From Burkholderiaceae bacterium (lineage in GTDB: Bacteria > Pseudomonadota > Gammaproteobacteria > Burkholderiales > Burkholderiaceae_C): a DNA stretch of 64,000 nt. Below, in pieces: positions 7,792-17,779 of the stretch. Numbering within the stretch: position 1 is the stretch's first letter; each line of letters starts with the position of its first letter. Under the pieces are notes generated by a model, which saw nothing but the letters and a program-made list of their open reading frames with translations, was not told the DNA's origin and searched no databases. The position numbers were made by a program, and so were the translations under genes. The stretch is taken from positions 1 to 64,000 of the forward strand of contig JAIEMS010000004.1 in NCBI GenBank assembly GCA_019751915.1, in the 5' to 3' direction.

Positions 7792-10700
7792 ATGAACATT
7801 GCTTTTCTACAAAACCATCGGTGGGCCAAGCGTTTGGCTTGGATGGCTGCGGCCCTTCTGGCGCTGTGGGCCATTGGCTGGCTGGCAGTCGGGCCGCTGC
7901 TGCGCAGTCAGGGTGAGAAAATTGCCACCGAAAAACTTGGCCGCCAAGTCTCGATTGGGCGGGTAGATTTTCGACCTTGGAGCCTTGAACTCAGTGTCCA
8001 CGATCTGGCCATTGCAGCCGCAGATGGTGTTACACCCCAAGTTCAAATTAAGCGACTCTATATAGATGCCGAATTGCAGTCGCTGCTGCGTTTTGCACCG
8101 GTGATTGATGCATTGGAAATTGACGAGCCTACCCTGCGTTTGACGCAACTGTCTCCGGGGCGACACGATCTGGACGATGTGTTGAAACGGTTTGAATCGC
8201 CAGCAGAGCCAGCTCCCGACCCGCAGGCCCCTGTGCCTAAATTTGCCATTTACAACATTGTGGTGCAGGGCGGGTCGGTCGATTTTCAGGACAAAACAGT
8301 GGGCCGCAGCCACACCTTGCGCGATTTGACGCTGCGTGTGCCTTTTCTGAGCAGCTTGCAGTCGTACCGCGAAGTCAAGGTGCTGCCCCATCTGGCCTTC
8401 AAGCTCAATGGCAGCGCGTTTGACTCTATGGCCGAGGCCACGCCTTTTAACGACAGCCAGAAAGCCGATGCCACTGTCCGTTTTTCCGGGTTCGATTTGG
8501 CCCCGTACTTGGGTTATTTGCCCGCCAGTTTGCCGGTGCGCTTAGAGTCAGGCGTGCTCGATGCCGACCTGCGTTTCTCGTTTGAACACACCTCCAGCGC
8601 TGTGGTCAAACTCAGCGGTCATCTACAAGCCCACAAGGTCAGGGTGGCGGACACAGCTAAAAATAAGCTGTTGTCTTTGGAGGCTCTCAAGGTCGATATT
8701 GCCGATTTGCAGCCGCTGGCCCGCAGTGTGCGTGTGAATTCGGTCGAGCTGCAAGCGCCCCACGTCACAGCCCGTCGCGATCGGTCAGGACGAATCAATT
8801 GGGCACCACCATCGCCTCCCAAAGGGGCTATGCCAGCAGGTACAGACCAGCCAAAGACAGCAACCCCTTGGCAGGTGGTTGTGGCACGGGTGGCAGTTCG
8901 GGGCGCGCAGGTCGATTGGCTTGATGAGCAACTGCCGGTTGCGGCACATTTGGCGCTGCGTGATTTGGCCTTGGATGCCTCGGCCATTGCGTTGCCATTG
9001 ACACACCCACTGCGCTTTGCCGGTGAGACCAAAATCAGTGCAAACGACGCGCAGCAGGGGCTAGGGCGGATCGTTTTTGAGGGCGATGCTACCGAGCAGC
9101 AGGCCAAAGTTGCTGTGTCTGTGCAGACTTTGCCTCTGGCGCTGGCCGCGCCTTATGCAGCACAATTTGCCACACCCCGCTTGGGTGGTACGTTGGATGC
9201 GGAGTTCGGCTTGGCTTGGAATGCTCCGGCCTTGGCAGCGCACATTGGCAAACTGACGCTCAGTGGTGTTGAGCTGAATTGCCCCGCGAAGGCAGAGTGC
9301 ACCTCTGCAGCCGCTGCTGGTTTGTCCATGCGCAGTCAAGATGCGCTGGCTGAGCTGAAAAAGCTACAAATTGAAAACACCCGCATCGATTTGGCACGGC
9401 GCAGTGTCACCTTGGGCCGGATCGCACTGACCCAGCCCCGTGTCTTGGTCGAGCGCGGCTTGGATGGCCGCTGGATGTTTGAGCGTTGGTTGCTGGCCCC
9501 ACCGGCAGCAGCCTCCGCAAAAAAATCGGCACCTGCACCGGGGAGCAACCCATCTTGGACGGTTTTGTTGGCCGATGTAGCACTCGATGGCGGTGCGGTG
9601 GCTTTTCAAGACCAACAGCCTGCTGGCAAGGTCGATTTTTTGCTCTCGGCACTGCAATTGCGGTTGAAAGACTTTGCCCCACTGAGCGCGTCGGCCAAGC
9701 CTTCGGCGTTGACGGTGTCGGCGCGTATGGGTGCAGGCAGGGCCGACCCCGGACGCTTTGAATACGACGGCACGCTGGGCCTTGCGCCCTTGGCAGCACA
9801 AGGTAAAGTGCTGGCCAGCCAACTGCCATTGCACGTCTTTGAGCCTTATATGGCCAATGGACTCAACGTCGATATTCGCCGCGCTGACGGTAGTTTCAAG
9901 GGGCAAGTGCGCTACGCCCAGATGCCTGCCGGTGCTGAGGTGGCAGTGCAGGGCGATGCTGCGCTGGACGATGTGCGCGTTCGCAAAGCAGCAGAAGGTG
10001 TCCCGTCCAATGGTTTGAAGACGCTCGATAGTGCCGAAGATTTGCTGCACTGGAAGTCTCTGGGTGTGCGTGGCATTCAGGTAGCGATGGTGCCGGGTAA
10101 GCCCATGACGGTCGATATTGCCCAGACTTCGCTGAGTGACTTTTTTGCGCGGGTCATCGTGCAAGAAAATGGTCGTATCAATTTGCAAGACCTGACCAAA
10201 GCACCCGCTGCTGCTAAAACAGCAGGCGTGTCTGTTGCTGCGGTAGCAGCGCCTACAGAAAAAGCATCGGCCCCAGCCCGTGTTGCAGATGCGCTGGCAC
10301 CCGTGATTCGGGTTGGCCCGATCACCATGACCAAAGGCAAGGTTTACTTCTCTGACTATTTCATCAAACCCAACTACTCGGCACACCTGAGCGACTTGGG
10401 TGGGCGCTTGAGTGCTTTTTCTTCGGTAGCACAGGTGGCTGGTGGTGCTCCGGTGATGGCCGATTTGGAGCTGCGTGGCCGCGCTGAGGGCACCGCCTCG
10501 TTGGAAATTACCGGCAAACTCAATCCGTTGGCACAGCCTCTGGCCCTCGATATTCAAGGGCACATGCACGATTTGGAATTGCCGCCGCTCTCGCCCTACA
10601 CCATCAAGTACGCAGGCCACGGCATTGAGCGGGGCAAGCTCAGTATGGACGTGACCTACCAAGTTCTGCCCAACGGCCAACTGACGGCCAGCAATAAATT

Positions 10701-11499
10701 GGTGCTGCACCAGCTGACCTTTGGCAATCCGGTCGAAGGTGCTCCAGCCAGTTTGCCAGTACGGTTGGCGGTGGCCTTGCTGGCCGATCGCAATGGCGTG
10801 ATTGATGTGGATTTGCCCATCAGCGGCTCACTCAATGACCCACAGTTTCGTATTGGGCCGGTCATCTTTAAAGTCATTGGCAACCTCATCATGAAGGCTG
10901 TTACAGCCCCTTTTTCGTTGTTGGCCGGTGCCTTTGGCGGCAGCAATGAATTGAGTTCGGTGGTTTTTGCGCCGGGCAGCGCCGAGCTCAATGACAGCGC
11001 GCGCAAAGGGTTGGACAAAGTTGCCAAAGCGATGATCGAGCGGCCCGCACTCAAAATGACGGTGATTGGTCAGGCCAGTGCCGAGGTTGAAGCCCCTGCG
11101 TGGCGACAACAGCGCTTACAACAAGCCGTGCTGGCACAGAAGCGCCGCACCGCAGTGCGGGCAGGGACTGCGGCGGAAGAGGTCAAAGCCGTCAGTGCCG
11201 AGGAATACCCGGGATTGCTCAAAGAGGTTTACCGCCGGGCCGATGTCACCAAGCAGCGTAACCTGATCGGTATGGCCAAAGAGCTTCCTGTGGCTGAAAT
11301 GGAAGCCTTATTGCTGGCCAGCGTGGTGATTCCTGCCGATGCGATGCGCGATTTGGCTGTGGCGCGTGGGGTCGCCGTGCGTGATTATTTGGCATCACGC
11401 GAGTTGCCATTGGATCGGTTATTTTTGGGTGCAGCGAAAAATGTGCCCCACGATTCGGCTTGGAAACCGCATGCAGAATTGGCGCTGGGCACGCATTGA
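7792..11499 (+). CDS. DUF748 (AsmA-like) envelope protein
   Basis: A very large protein of about 1235 residues with an N-terminal membrane anchor (about 12-34) and a long repetitive beta-rich region typical of DUF748 / AsmA-like proteins. Such proteins form bridge-like structures between the membranes and are implicated in lipid transport or outer-membrane upkeep. Near the C-terminus (from about residue 1055) a segment with SSVVFAPGSAELNDSARKGL resembles the start of an OmpA-like domain. A TTG two codons upstream is possible; I prefer ATG 7792, although neither has a good ribosome site. The gene stands alone and is divergent from the transglycosylase. Confidence 0.82.
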   Translation: MNIAFLQNHRWAKRLAWMAAALLALWAIGWLAVGPLLRSQGEKIATEKLGRQVSIGRVDFRPWSLELSVHDLAIAAADGVTPQVQIKRLYIDAELQSLLRFAPVIDALEIDEPTLRLTQLSPGRHDLDDVLKRFESPAEPAPDPQAPVPKFAIYNIVVQGGSVDFQDKTVGRSHTLRDLTLRVPFLSSLQSYREVKVLPHLAFKLNGSAFDSMAEATPFNDSQKADATVRFSGFDLAPYLGYLPASLPVRLESGVLDADLRFSFEHTSSAVVKLSGHLQAHKVRVADTAKNKLLSLEALKVDIADLQPLARSVRVNSVELQAPHVTARRDRSGRINWAPPSPPKGAMPAGTDQPKTATPWQVVVARVAVRGAQVDWLDEQLPVAAHLALRDLALDASAIALPLTHPLRFAGETKISANDAQQGLGRIVFEGDATEQQAKVAVSVQTLPLALAAPYAAQFATPRLGGTLDAEFGLAWNAPALAAHIGKLTLSGVELNCPAKAECTSAAAAGLSMRSQDALAELKKLQIENTRIDLARRSVTLGRIALTQPRVLVERGLDGRWMFERWLLAPPAAASAKKSAPAPGSNPSWTVLLADVALDGGAVAFQDQQPAGKVDFLLSALQLRLKDFAPLSASAKPSALTVSARMGAGRADPGRFEYDGTLGLAPLAAQGKVLASQLPLHVFEPYMANGLNVDIRRADGSFKGQVRYAQMPAGAEVAVQGDAALDDVRVRKAAEGVPSNGLKTLDSAEDLLHWKSLGVRGIQVAMVPGKPMTVDIAQTSLSDFFARVIVQENGRINLQDLTKAPAAAKTAGVSVAAVAAPTEKASAPARVADALAPVIRVGPITMTKGKVYFSDYFIKPNYSAHLSDLGGRLSAFSSVAQVAGGAPVMADLELRGRAEGTASLEITGKLNPLAQPLALDIQGHMHDLELPPLSPYTIKYAGHGIERGKLSMDVTYQVLPNGQLTASNKLVLHQLTFGNPVEGAPASLPVRLAVALLADRNGVIDVDLPISGSLNDPQFRIGPVIFKVIGNLIMKAVTAPFSLLAGAFGGSNELSSVVFAPGSAELNDSARKGLDKVAKAMIERPALKMTVIGQASAEVEAPAWRQQRLQQAVLAQKRRTAVRAGTAAEEVKAVSAEEYPGLLKEVYRRADVTKQRNLIGMAKELPVAEMEALLLASVVIPADAMRDLAVARGVAVRDYLASRELPLDRLFLGAAKNVPHDSAWKPHAELALGTH

Positions 11500-11587
11500 T
11501 CCAGAGGTAGTACCAAGGGGTAGTAGGCCTATGGGCAAATACCGGTGAAAATAGCGCTTTCGCCTGCACGCCCCATCTACAGAATCC

Positions 11588-14311
11588 ATGTTTTCTTTTT
11601 CTTCCCGAAACAAAATGTCCGACGCACCCGAAACCCATCCGGCCCCGGCCAAAACCCCTGAAGCGCACCCGCTGGATGCGCTCACCGGTGGCGCCTTCTC
11701 GGCTGCCACGGCGGGCGAGCGCGCATCGCGTATTCGTGAGTGGCTCACTACCCAGCCCACATCTGAGCAATTGCAGGAAGTGTTCAAAGAACTCAGTGGC
11801 CGCGACAAGGGTGCCGCCCGTGCTGTGCGCGAGCGCATCGACGAACTGCGCCGCGCTAAGAACCAAGAGGCCATTGCCGCCGAATGGGCCGAGAAGGCCA
11901 GCGCACTGTTGGCCGCTGCCAAGTTGAACATTGCTGACGCTTTGGCATGGCAGCGCGATGCTGCCAAAGCCGGTGCGCCGCTGTCGCGCGAACCGCTGTC
12001 GCTGCTCAAAGCCCAATTGGCAGACCGTGTCAAAGTCATTGAAGACCTGCAACACCGTGTGCAGGTACAGCGTGAAGCGGCTGTGCTGTTGGCGCAGCGT
12101 ATCGAAGTGCTGTCAACCAAGTCTTGGCGCGATGCGCAGGCGGCCTTGGAGGTGTTGCGCACTGATGTGCAGCATTGGCAAGACCAAGCTCTGGCGCTGA
12201 CGGGCGATGCCAGCTGGGCCAGCGTTGAGGCACGCTTTCCGCCGTTGCTCGATGCCTCGCGCATTCAGTTGTTGGTAGTGTGGGATGCCTTCCAGCCTGC
12301 CGTAGCCCAAGCCGTAGCTGCCGCAGAAGATGCCAGTGCACCCCTGCCCACGGTGCCGGTCTGGGCCGATGAACTGCGTGTGGTTCGTGGCGTTCCGACC
12401 GAAGCTGTTGCCGCTGAACGTGCGCCCGCCCGCCCTGCCAAGCGCAAGGTAGACCCTGAAGTTTTGGCCAAGGCCGAGCAGGCCGTGCGTGAAGCACTGA
12501 CCAAGTTAGAGCAAGAAACCGCTGAAGGCCACGGCAAAGCCAGTGCTGGTGCTGCCGCCGCCCTGCGCGCTGTGCTCAAAGACAGTGGCAAGCACATCGA
12601 CACTGCGCTGGAGCACCAAGTCCACGCTGCACTGGTGGCTGCGGGCGAGCTGGAGGGCTGGCAGCGTTGGAGTGCCGATCAAGTGCGCGAAGATTTGCTG
12701 GCCAAGGCAGAAGCCTTGTTGCAACGCCCTGAAGGTCAGGCTTTGGGCGGTCGCAAGATGCAAGAGACGCTGCGCCATCTGCGCGAACAATGGAAACAGG
12801 CCGACCAAGGCGGAGCGCCGAACCACGGCCTGTGGAAAAAATTTGACGAAGCCTGTAACGCAGCACACAAAGTGGTCGAGGCGTGGCTTGACAAAGTGCG
12901 TTCGGAAGCTGCCGAACACAAAGCGCAGCGTGTGGCACTGATTGAAGAAGTCAAGGCATGGGCTGACACGGCTGCCGCATCGGGTGACTGGAAAGCCATT
13001 AACCGGGCATTGCACCAGTTTGGCGACCGCTGGCGCGCTGGCGGTCATGTGGGTGAAAAAATCTTTGCCGAATTGCAACCCCTGTGGAAGCAAGCCATTG
13101 CTGCGGCTGCCGCACCTTTTGAGACAGCGCAAAAAGAAAGCCTCGCTCGCCGCCACGCCATGATCGATGAGGCCGTTGTGCTGGGTGCAGCCACGACTTT
13201 GCGCATTGATGCCATCAAGGCCTTGCAACAACGCTGGCAAGCTGAGGCCCAGAGCGTGCCGCTCGACCGCAAGCATGAGCAAAAGCTCTGGGACGCATTT
13301 CGCAAACCCATTGACGATGCCTTTAACCGTAAAACCGCTGAACGCGAAAAAAGCGCCACGGAACTCAGTGCCCGTGATCGCGTGGTGCTGGATGCGGCCA
13401 AGGCGCTGGATGCGGCCAATGCCAGCGGTGACGCACAGCAAATTCGCGCTGCCATGGCAGCGCTCGATGCTGCGCTGCGTGGTCAGGCACAGGCCCGTGC
13501 TGAGGCTGAAATTGCAGATCAATTGAAGCCAAATCAAGCTCTAGCCAGCACAGAGCAAGCATCGGTTGCTATTAAATCAGAAGCGGACGCAGCGGACGAA
13601 ACTACCGCCTCGGCAGATACACCCGCACCTGCTGCACCCCAGCCTGCGGCCCGCCGTGTGGTGGCTGTGCGTGGCGATGACCGTCCCGGCATGAAGAAAG
13701 ATGCCCCGGCCGTCATGGGTCGGGGTGGTAAGCCCGGTGATCGGCGTGATGCCCGTCCGGGCCGTGATGCAGGTCGTCCTGATGCCCGTGGCCCCCGCGA
13801 CGATGCGCGTGCTGGCCGCTTTGGTGATCGTCCTGCGTACGAAGACCGTGGCCCTCGCTTGGGCGATGCTGCTTTCCGTGCCCAACGCGACGCGATGGAA
13901 CATGCCCAGCATGCCCTGAAGAAGCTGGCAGCCCAAGCCCACGGCGAGGCCCTGACCCAGTTGCTGACAGCTTGGGAAAAGCGCGATGCTGCGTTGTTGC
14001 CATCCGCGCAGGATTTGGGCGGTCGTGTAGCGCCAACAGTGCGCAGCGCTTGGACGCAAGCGTTGGGCAAAGCCCCTGCGGGTGATGCTGCACAGGCATT
14101 GTTGCGCTTGGAGATCGCCTCGGAGTCACCCACGCCTGCTGACCACCTGTCGGCGCGGCGTTTGCTGCAATTGCAGTTACTGACACGGCGCAACGATCCG
14201 GCACCGGCAGAAACTTGGGGCCAAGATGCCGCCACAGTGCTTGCCAGCGCTAGCGATGCAGCCAGTGCCCGGCGTTTGCAAAATGTGCTGAAGGCATTGT
14301 TGCGAAAGTAA
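11588..14311 (+). CDS. DUF349 domain protein, 907 residues
   Basis: An alanine-, lysine- and arginine-rich, largely helical protein with several DUF349 repeats (pattern W..F...D..F) between about residues 370 and 590. The E. coli family member is a coiled-coil protein of uncertain role. From about 660 to 760 it has a low-complexity basic region rich in R, D, G and P that looks disordered and possibly RNA-binding. ATG 11588 is taken; MSDAPE at 11615 is an equally plausible start since neither has a ribosome site. Residues around 650 are encoded by a copy of the dispersed repeat. Confidence 0.8.
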   Translation: MFSFSSRNKMSDAPETHPAPAKTPEAHPLDALTGGAFSAATAGERASRIREWLTTQPTSEQLQEVFKELSGRDKGAARAVRERIDELRRAKNQEAIAAEWAEKASALLAAAKLNIADALAWQRDAAKAGAPLSREPLSLLKAQLADRVKVIEDLQHRVQVQREAAVLLAQRIEVLSTKSWRDAQAALEVLRTDVQHWQDQALALTGDASWASVEARFPPLLDASRIQLLVVWDAFQPAVAQAVAAAEDASAPLPTVPVWADELRVVRGVPTEAVAAERAPARPAKRKVDPEVLAKAEQAVREALTKLEQETAEGHGKASAGAAAALRAVLKDSGKHIDTALEHQVHAALVAAGELEGWQRWSADQVREDLLAKAEALLQRPEGQALGGRKMQETLRHLREQWKQADQGGAPNHGLWKKFDEACNAAHKVVEAWLDKVRSEAAEHKAQRVALIEEVKAWADTAAASGDWKAINRALHQFGDRWRAGGHVGEKIFAELQPLWKQAIAAAAAPFETAQKESLARRHAMIDEAVVLGAATTLRIDAIKALQQRWQAEAQSVPLDRKHEQKLWDAFRKPIDDAFNRKTAEREKSATELSARDRVVLDAAKALDAANASGDAQQIRAAMAALDAALRGQAQARAEAEIADQLKPNQALASTEQASVAIKSEADAADETTASADTPAPAAPQPAARRVVAVRGDDRPGMKKDAPAVMGRGGKPGDRRDARPGRDAGRPDARGPRDDARAGRFGDRPAYEDRGPRLGDAAFRAQRDAMEHAQHALKKLAAQAHGEALTQLLTAWEKRDAALLPSAQDLGGRVAPTVRSAWTQALGKAPAGDAAQALLRLEIASESPTPADHLSARRLLQLQLLTRRNDPAPAETWGQDAATVLASASDAASARRLQNVLKALLRK
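13525..13580 (-). repeat. Dispersed repeat, copy 3, inside the DUF349 gene
   Basis: Read on the minus strand this gives TTTAATAGCAACCGATGCTT then GCTCTGTGCTGGCTAGAGCTTG, lining up along its length with the intergenic copy at 17249. It is read through in frame and encodes part of a linker (around NQALASTEQASVAIKSE) between the DUF349 region and the basic tail. Confidence 0.7.
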
Positions 14312-14410
14312 CCACCCGCACGACCTCCGGGGTGTTACCACCTCGGAGGAATCTTTGCAGCAGCGGCAAAGCGCGTGGCTGCAAGTTGGGTAAGCGTTGA
14401 ATGCACCAAC

Positions 14411-14442
14411 AAAAAAGGCCGTTGCAAATGCAACGGCCTTTT
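14411..14442 (-). terminator. Intrinsic terminator of the downstream tRNA-Leu gene
   Basis: On the minus strand, AAGGCCGTTGC and GCAACGGCCTT form a strong stem followed by a T run, immediately downstream of the tRNA at 14450-14534. It may also end the DUF349 transcript from the other side, since the stem is flanked by A/T runs on both ends. Confidence 0.8.
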
Positions 14443-14449
14443 GTAATTT

Positions 14450-14534
<85 letters not shown>

Positions 14535-14612
14535 ATTTCAGGAAAGATTCAGATTATACAGTATAAAAAATGCTGCCCGAACGATTCCGGGCAAATATAC
14601 AGCAATAGGCAA

Positions 14613-14640
14613 TAAAAAAGCCGCTGTAATGCAGCGGCTT
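14613..14640 (-). terminator. Intrinsic terminator of the upstream tRNA-Leu gene
   Basis: On the minus strand AAGCCGCTGCATTACAGCGG is followed by CTTTTTTATT, a stem of 9 bp with a T tract, placed between the two tRNA genes. It suggests each tRNA is its own transcription unit. Confidence 0.8.
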
Positions 14641-14651
14641 CTCGTTAAACT

Positions 14652-14736
<85 letters not shown>

Positions 14737-14878
14737 ATTTCAGGAAAGTCTAAGATTGTATAGCAAGTTTCAACCTACTCCTCTAAAGAAGGCGACTTTG
14801 AAAAAAGCTATGCAGCGCCCAGATGCTGTCCGTTCTATCCCCCTGAAGGGGGAGGTTTCAAACCGAGGTTAGTTTTAG

Positions 14879-17248
14879 ATGAACACCAACACCAATCCCG
14901 CACATTTGTCGGATGAATTCGAAGGTAGCGTGCAAGGGCATCGCGATGGTCACGGCTTCGTCATTCGTGATGATGGTCAGGTTGACATCTTCTTGCCGCC
15001 CAACGAGATGCGCGCTGTGTTGCACAAAGATCGGGTGCGCGTGCGCATCGTGCGCCAAGACCGGCGGGGTCGGCCCGAAGGCCGGGTGGTCGAGATCATT
15101 GAGCGCCCAGCCCATCCATTGATTGGTCGTTTGTTGCAAGAAAGCGGTGTCTGGCTGGTAGCCCCTGAAGACAAACGCTATGGTCAAGATGTGCTGATTC
15201 CGACGGGCGCTTTGGCCCTAGCCCAGCCGGGGCAGGTGGTAGTGGTCGAGCTGACCGAGCCACCTGCGCTGTTTGGTCAGCCCGTGGGGCGTATCACCGA
15301 AGTGCTCGGTGAGGTGGACGACCCCGGTATGGAGATTGAAATTGCGGTGCGAAAGTACGGCGTGCCGCACATTTTTTCGGAGGATTGTTTGGCACAGGCC
15401 AGCACCTTGCCCGACAAAGTGCGCACCCAAGACAAAAAACAGCGCATTGATTTGACCGACATTCCATTGGTCACCATTGACGGTGAGGATGCCCGCGACT
15501 TCGATGATGCGGTCTATTGCGAACCCGCCAAGGTAGGTCGCAGCAAGGGCTGGCGTTTGTTGGTGGCGATTGCCGATGTGAGCCATTACGTACAAACTGG
15601 CAGCGCCATTGACGTAGATGCCTACGACCGGGCCACCAGTGTGTATTTTCCGCGCCGCGTCATTCCGATGCTGCCTGAGAAGCTCTCGAACGGCCTGTGC
15701 TCGCTCAACCCCGATGTCGAGCGTTTGTGCATGGTTTGCGACATGCTGGTCACGGCCAAGGGCGAGGTTCATGCCTACCAGTTTTACCCGGCAGTGATGT
15801 TTAGCCACGCACGCTTTACCTACACCGAAGTCGCGGCTATTTTGGCGAACACGCGTGGCCCTGAAGCCGCCAAACGCAAAGAGCGCATTCCCGATCTGCT
15901 CAATTTACACGATGTGTACCGCGCCCTGCTGATTGCCCGGAAAGCTCGTGGTGCGGTCGATTTTGAAACCACCGAGACACAGATTGTGTGTGACGACAAT
16001 GGCCGTATCGAAAAAATCGTGCCGCGCACCCGCAACGACGCGCACAAGCTGATCGAAGAGGCGATGCTGGCGGCCAATGTGTGCAGTGCTGACTTTATTG
16101 CGCAGGGCAAGCAGCATGGTTTGTACCGGGTTCACGAAGGCCCAACCCCGGAAAAGCAGGACATTCTGCGCAGCTACCTCAAGGCGATGGCCGTGGGCTT
16201 GACGATCAGCAACAACCCCAGCCCAGCCGAGTTTCAGGCCATTGCCGAAGCGACCAAAGAGCGCCCGGACGCTCAGCAAATTCACACCATGCTGTTGCGT
16301 TCCATGCAGCAGGCCATTTATACGCCAGTCAACAGCGGACACTTTGGTTTAGCGTTTGAGGCTTATACCCACTTCACCAGCCCGATTCGGCGTTACCCCG
16401 ATTTACTGGTGCACCGGGTGATCAAAGCAATTTTGGGCCATACCAAGTACCGCCTGCCAGCACTGCCCTTGCCCGGCGAGGCCCATGCCAAGCTGACCAA
16501 GCGACTGGCCAATAAGGTAGCCTTGCCCGGCACCCAGCCGCGCAAAAAAGAAACCGGCGCTGCTCTGGCCGAAAACCAGTCTTGGGAGGCCGCTGGCCTG
16601 CATTGCAGCGCCAATGAGCGCCGCGCTGACGAGGCCAGTCGCGATGTCGAGTCTTGGCTCAAGTGCAAATACATGCGTGAGCACCTTGGCGAGGAATTTA
16701 GTGGCTTGGTCAGTTCAGCCACCAGCTTTGGCATTTTTGTCACGCTCGACGCGATGTATGTCGAAGGGCTGGTTCACATCACTGAATTGGGCGGCGAATA
16801 CTTTAAGTTCGATGAAGCGCGCCAAGAACTGCGTGGCGAGCGCACCGGCACCCGTTATGCCATTGGAACCAGAGTCCAAGTGCAGGTCAGCCGTGTGGAT
16901 TTGGATGGCCGCCGGATTGATTTTCGGCTTATCGATGATGGCGAAGTGGTGCTGGGCCGTGCCAGCAAAGATCGGCACAGTGCAGCCGGAGCTGGTGGTG
17001 TGGGAGCACACAAGGGTAAATCCAGCCCCAAGCACCACGGGAAACCGTATGCCGCAGAGCGAGATAGCACTGAGCAGCCTGTGCAGCATCCACCTCACAA
17101 GGGTCGTGAGCACAGCAGCAAGCCATCGACCCAAAAAGCGGCACTGTTGAACCGTGCCCCTAGTGGTAAACCCGCCAAGGCAGAAAAGCACCGCAAGGGC
17201 GGCAATGGGCCTAAAAGCGCTGGGAAAGCCCGGCCACCACGCCCTTGA
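14879..17248 (+). CDS. rnr: Ribonuclease R
   Basis: A 789-residue 3'-5' exoribonuclease of the RNB family that degrades structured RNA. Cold-shock-like domains occupy roughly residues 10-160, and the RNB domain follows with the metal-binding motif DGEDARDFDD starting at Asp201. An S1 domain lies at about 610-690, and a Lys/His-rich tail from about 700 helps bind RNA. It lacks the extra N-terminal helix-turn-helix segment found in E. coli RNase R; an earlier in-frame start with that domain is not present. The ribosome site is weak (GAGG). Confidence 0.95.
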   Translation: MNTNTNPAHLSDEFEGSVQGHRDGHGFVIRDDGQVDIFLPPNEMRAVLHKDRVRVRIVRQDRRGRPEGRVVEIIERPAHPLIGRLLQESGVWLVAPEDKRYGQDVLIPTGALALAQPGQVVVVELTEPPALFGQPVGRITEVLGEVDDPGMEIEIAVRKYGVPHIFSEDCLAQASTLPDKVRTQDKKQRIDLTDIPLVTIDGEDARDFDDAVYCEPAKVGRSKGWRLLVAIADVSHYVQTGSAIDVDAYDRATSVYFPRRVIPMLPEKLSNGLCSLNPDVERLCMVCDMLVTAKGEVHAYQFYPAVMFSHARFTYTEVAAILANTRGPEAAKRKERIPDLLNLHDVYRALLIARKARGAVDFETTETQIVCDDNGRIEKIVPRTRNDAHKLIEEAMLAANVCSADFIAQGKQHGLYRVHEGPTPEKQDILRSYLKAMAVGLTISNNPSPAEFQAIAEATKERPDAQQIHTMLLRSMQQAIYTPVNSGHFGLAFEAYTHFTSPIRRYPDLLVHRVIKAILGHTKYRLPALPLPGEAHAKLTKRLANKVALPGTQPRKKETGAALAENQSWEAAGLHCSANERRADEASRDVESWLKCKYMREHLGEEFSGLVSSATSFGIFVTLDAMYVEGLVHITELGGEYFKFDEARQELRGERTGTRYAIGTRVQVQVSRVDLDGRRIDFRLIDDGEVVLGRASKDRHSAAGAGGVGAHKGKSSPKHHGKPYAAERDSTEQPVQHPPHKGREHSSKPSTQKAALLNRAPSGKPAKAEKHRKGGNGPKSAGKARPPRP

Positions 17249-17305
17249 ATTGCTATTAAATAAATAGCTACCAATGCTTTACCAGCATGGGCTAGCGGTC
17301 TAATT
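17249..17305 (+). repeat. Dispersed repeat, copy 4
   Basis: ATTGCTATTAAATAAATAGC forms a clear left inverted repeat, followed by TACCAATGCTTTACCAGCAT and GGGCTAGCGGTCTAATTT. It starts at the base after the rnr stop and fills the gap to the converging sixA gene. I use this copy as the reference for alignment. Confidence 0.75.
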
Positions 17306-17772
17306 TATAGAAATTCTGGGGTTTGAATCGTCAGCAAGACGGTTTCGGTGTGTTCCAAGCGCTGGCGTTGGCGCAACCACCACACAGAACCCTTGCGGAT
17401 AGCGCATTCGCCAGCCTGCATGCCCAGCAATTGGGCTGCCACTTGCCCCAGCACGGGCTGGTGGCCCACCACCAGCACCGCTCCCTTGGCATGGGGCCAC
17501 TGGGCCAGTTCAAGGAGCTCTTGCGGCGTACCGTTGGGCAGCAACTCAGCGCGCAGCTTGTATTTGCGGTCAAGTGCCTGCACCGTTTGCTCAGTGCGCA
17601 GCGCTGGGCTTGCTAGCACCCGCAAGCCATCGGGAAGATGCCGACGCAACCACGCTGCCATGCGCGCCGCTTGTTTCTCGCCACGGGGGGTGAGTACGCG
17701 CTGCAAATCGTCAAAATCTTCGGCCCCTTCATGGGCCTCGGCGTGGCGCCATAAGATCAAATCCATCATCAA
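17305..17772 (-). CDS. sixA: Phosphohistidine phosphatase SixA-like
   Basis: A 155-residue member of the small histidine phosphatase branch. The catalytic His10 is in LWRHAEA, with Arg9 beside it, and the second histidine is His104 in VVGHQPVLG; Arg59 in SPALRTEQT fits the phosphate pocket. SixA removes phosphate from histidine on phosphotransfer proteins. The gene begins seven bases after the ppk1 stop and is very likely cotranscribed with it, so it would share the Pho-box control proposed for ppk1. Confidence 0.88.
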   Translation of the reverse strand: MMMDLILWRHAEAHEGAEDFDDLQRVLTPRGEKQAARMAAWLRRHLPDGLRVLASPALRTEQTVQALDRKYKLRAELLPNGTPQELLELAQWPHAKGAVLVVGHQPVLGQVAAQLLGMQAGECAIRKGSVWWLRQRQRLEHTETVLLTIQTPEFL

Positions 17773-17779
17773 CAGCTCC

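Noticed and set aside
9364..10710. A 448-codon minus-strand frame opposite the DUF748 gene
   Set aside because: Cys/His/Arg-rich shadow translation with no recognisable family, lying wholly over a well-supported long gene.
12506..13537. A 343-codon minus-strand frame opposite the DUF349 gene
   Set aside because: Same reason: antisense shadow of a strongly biased coding sequence.
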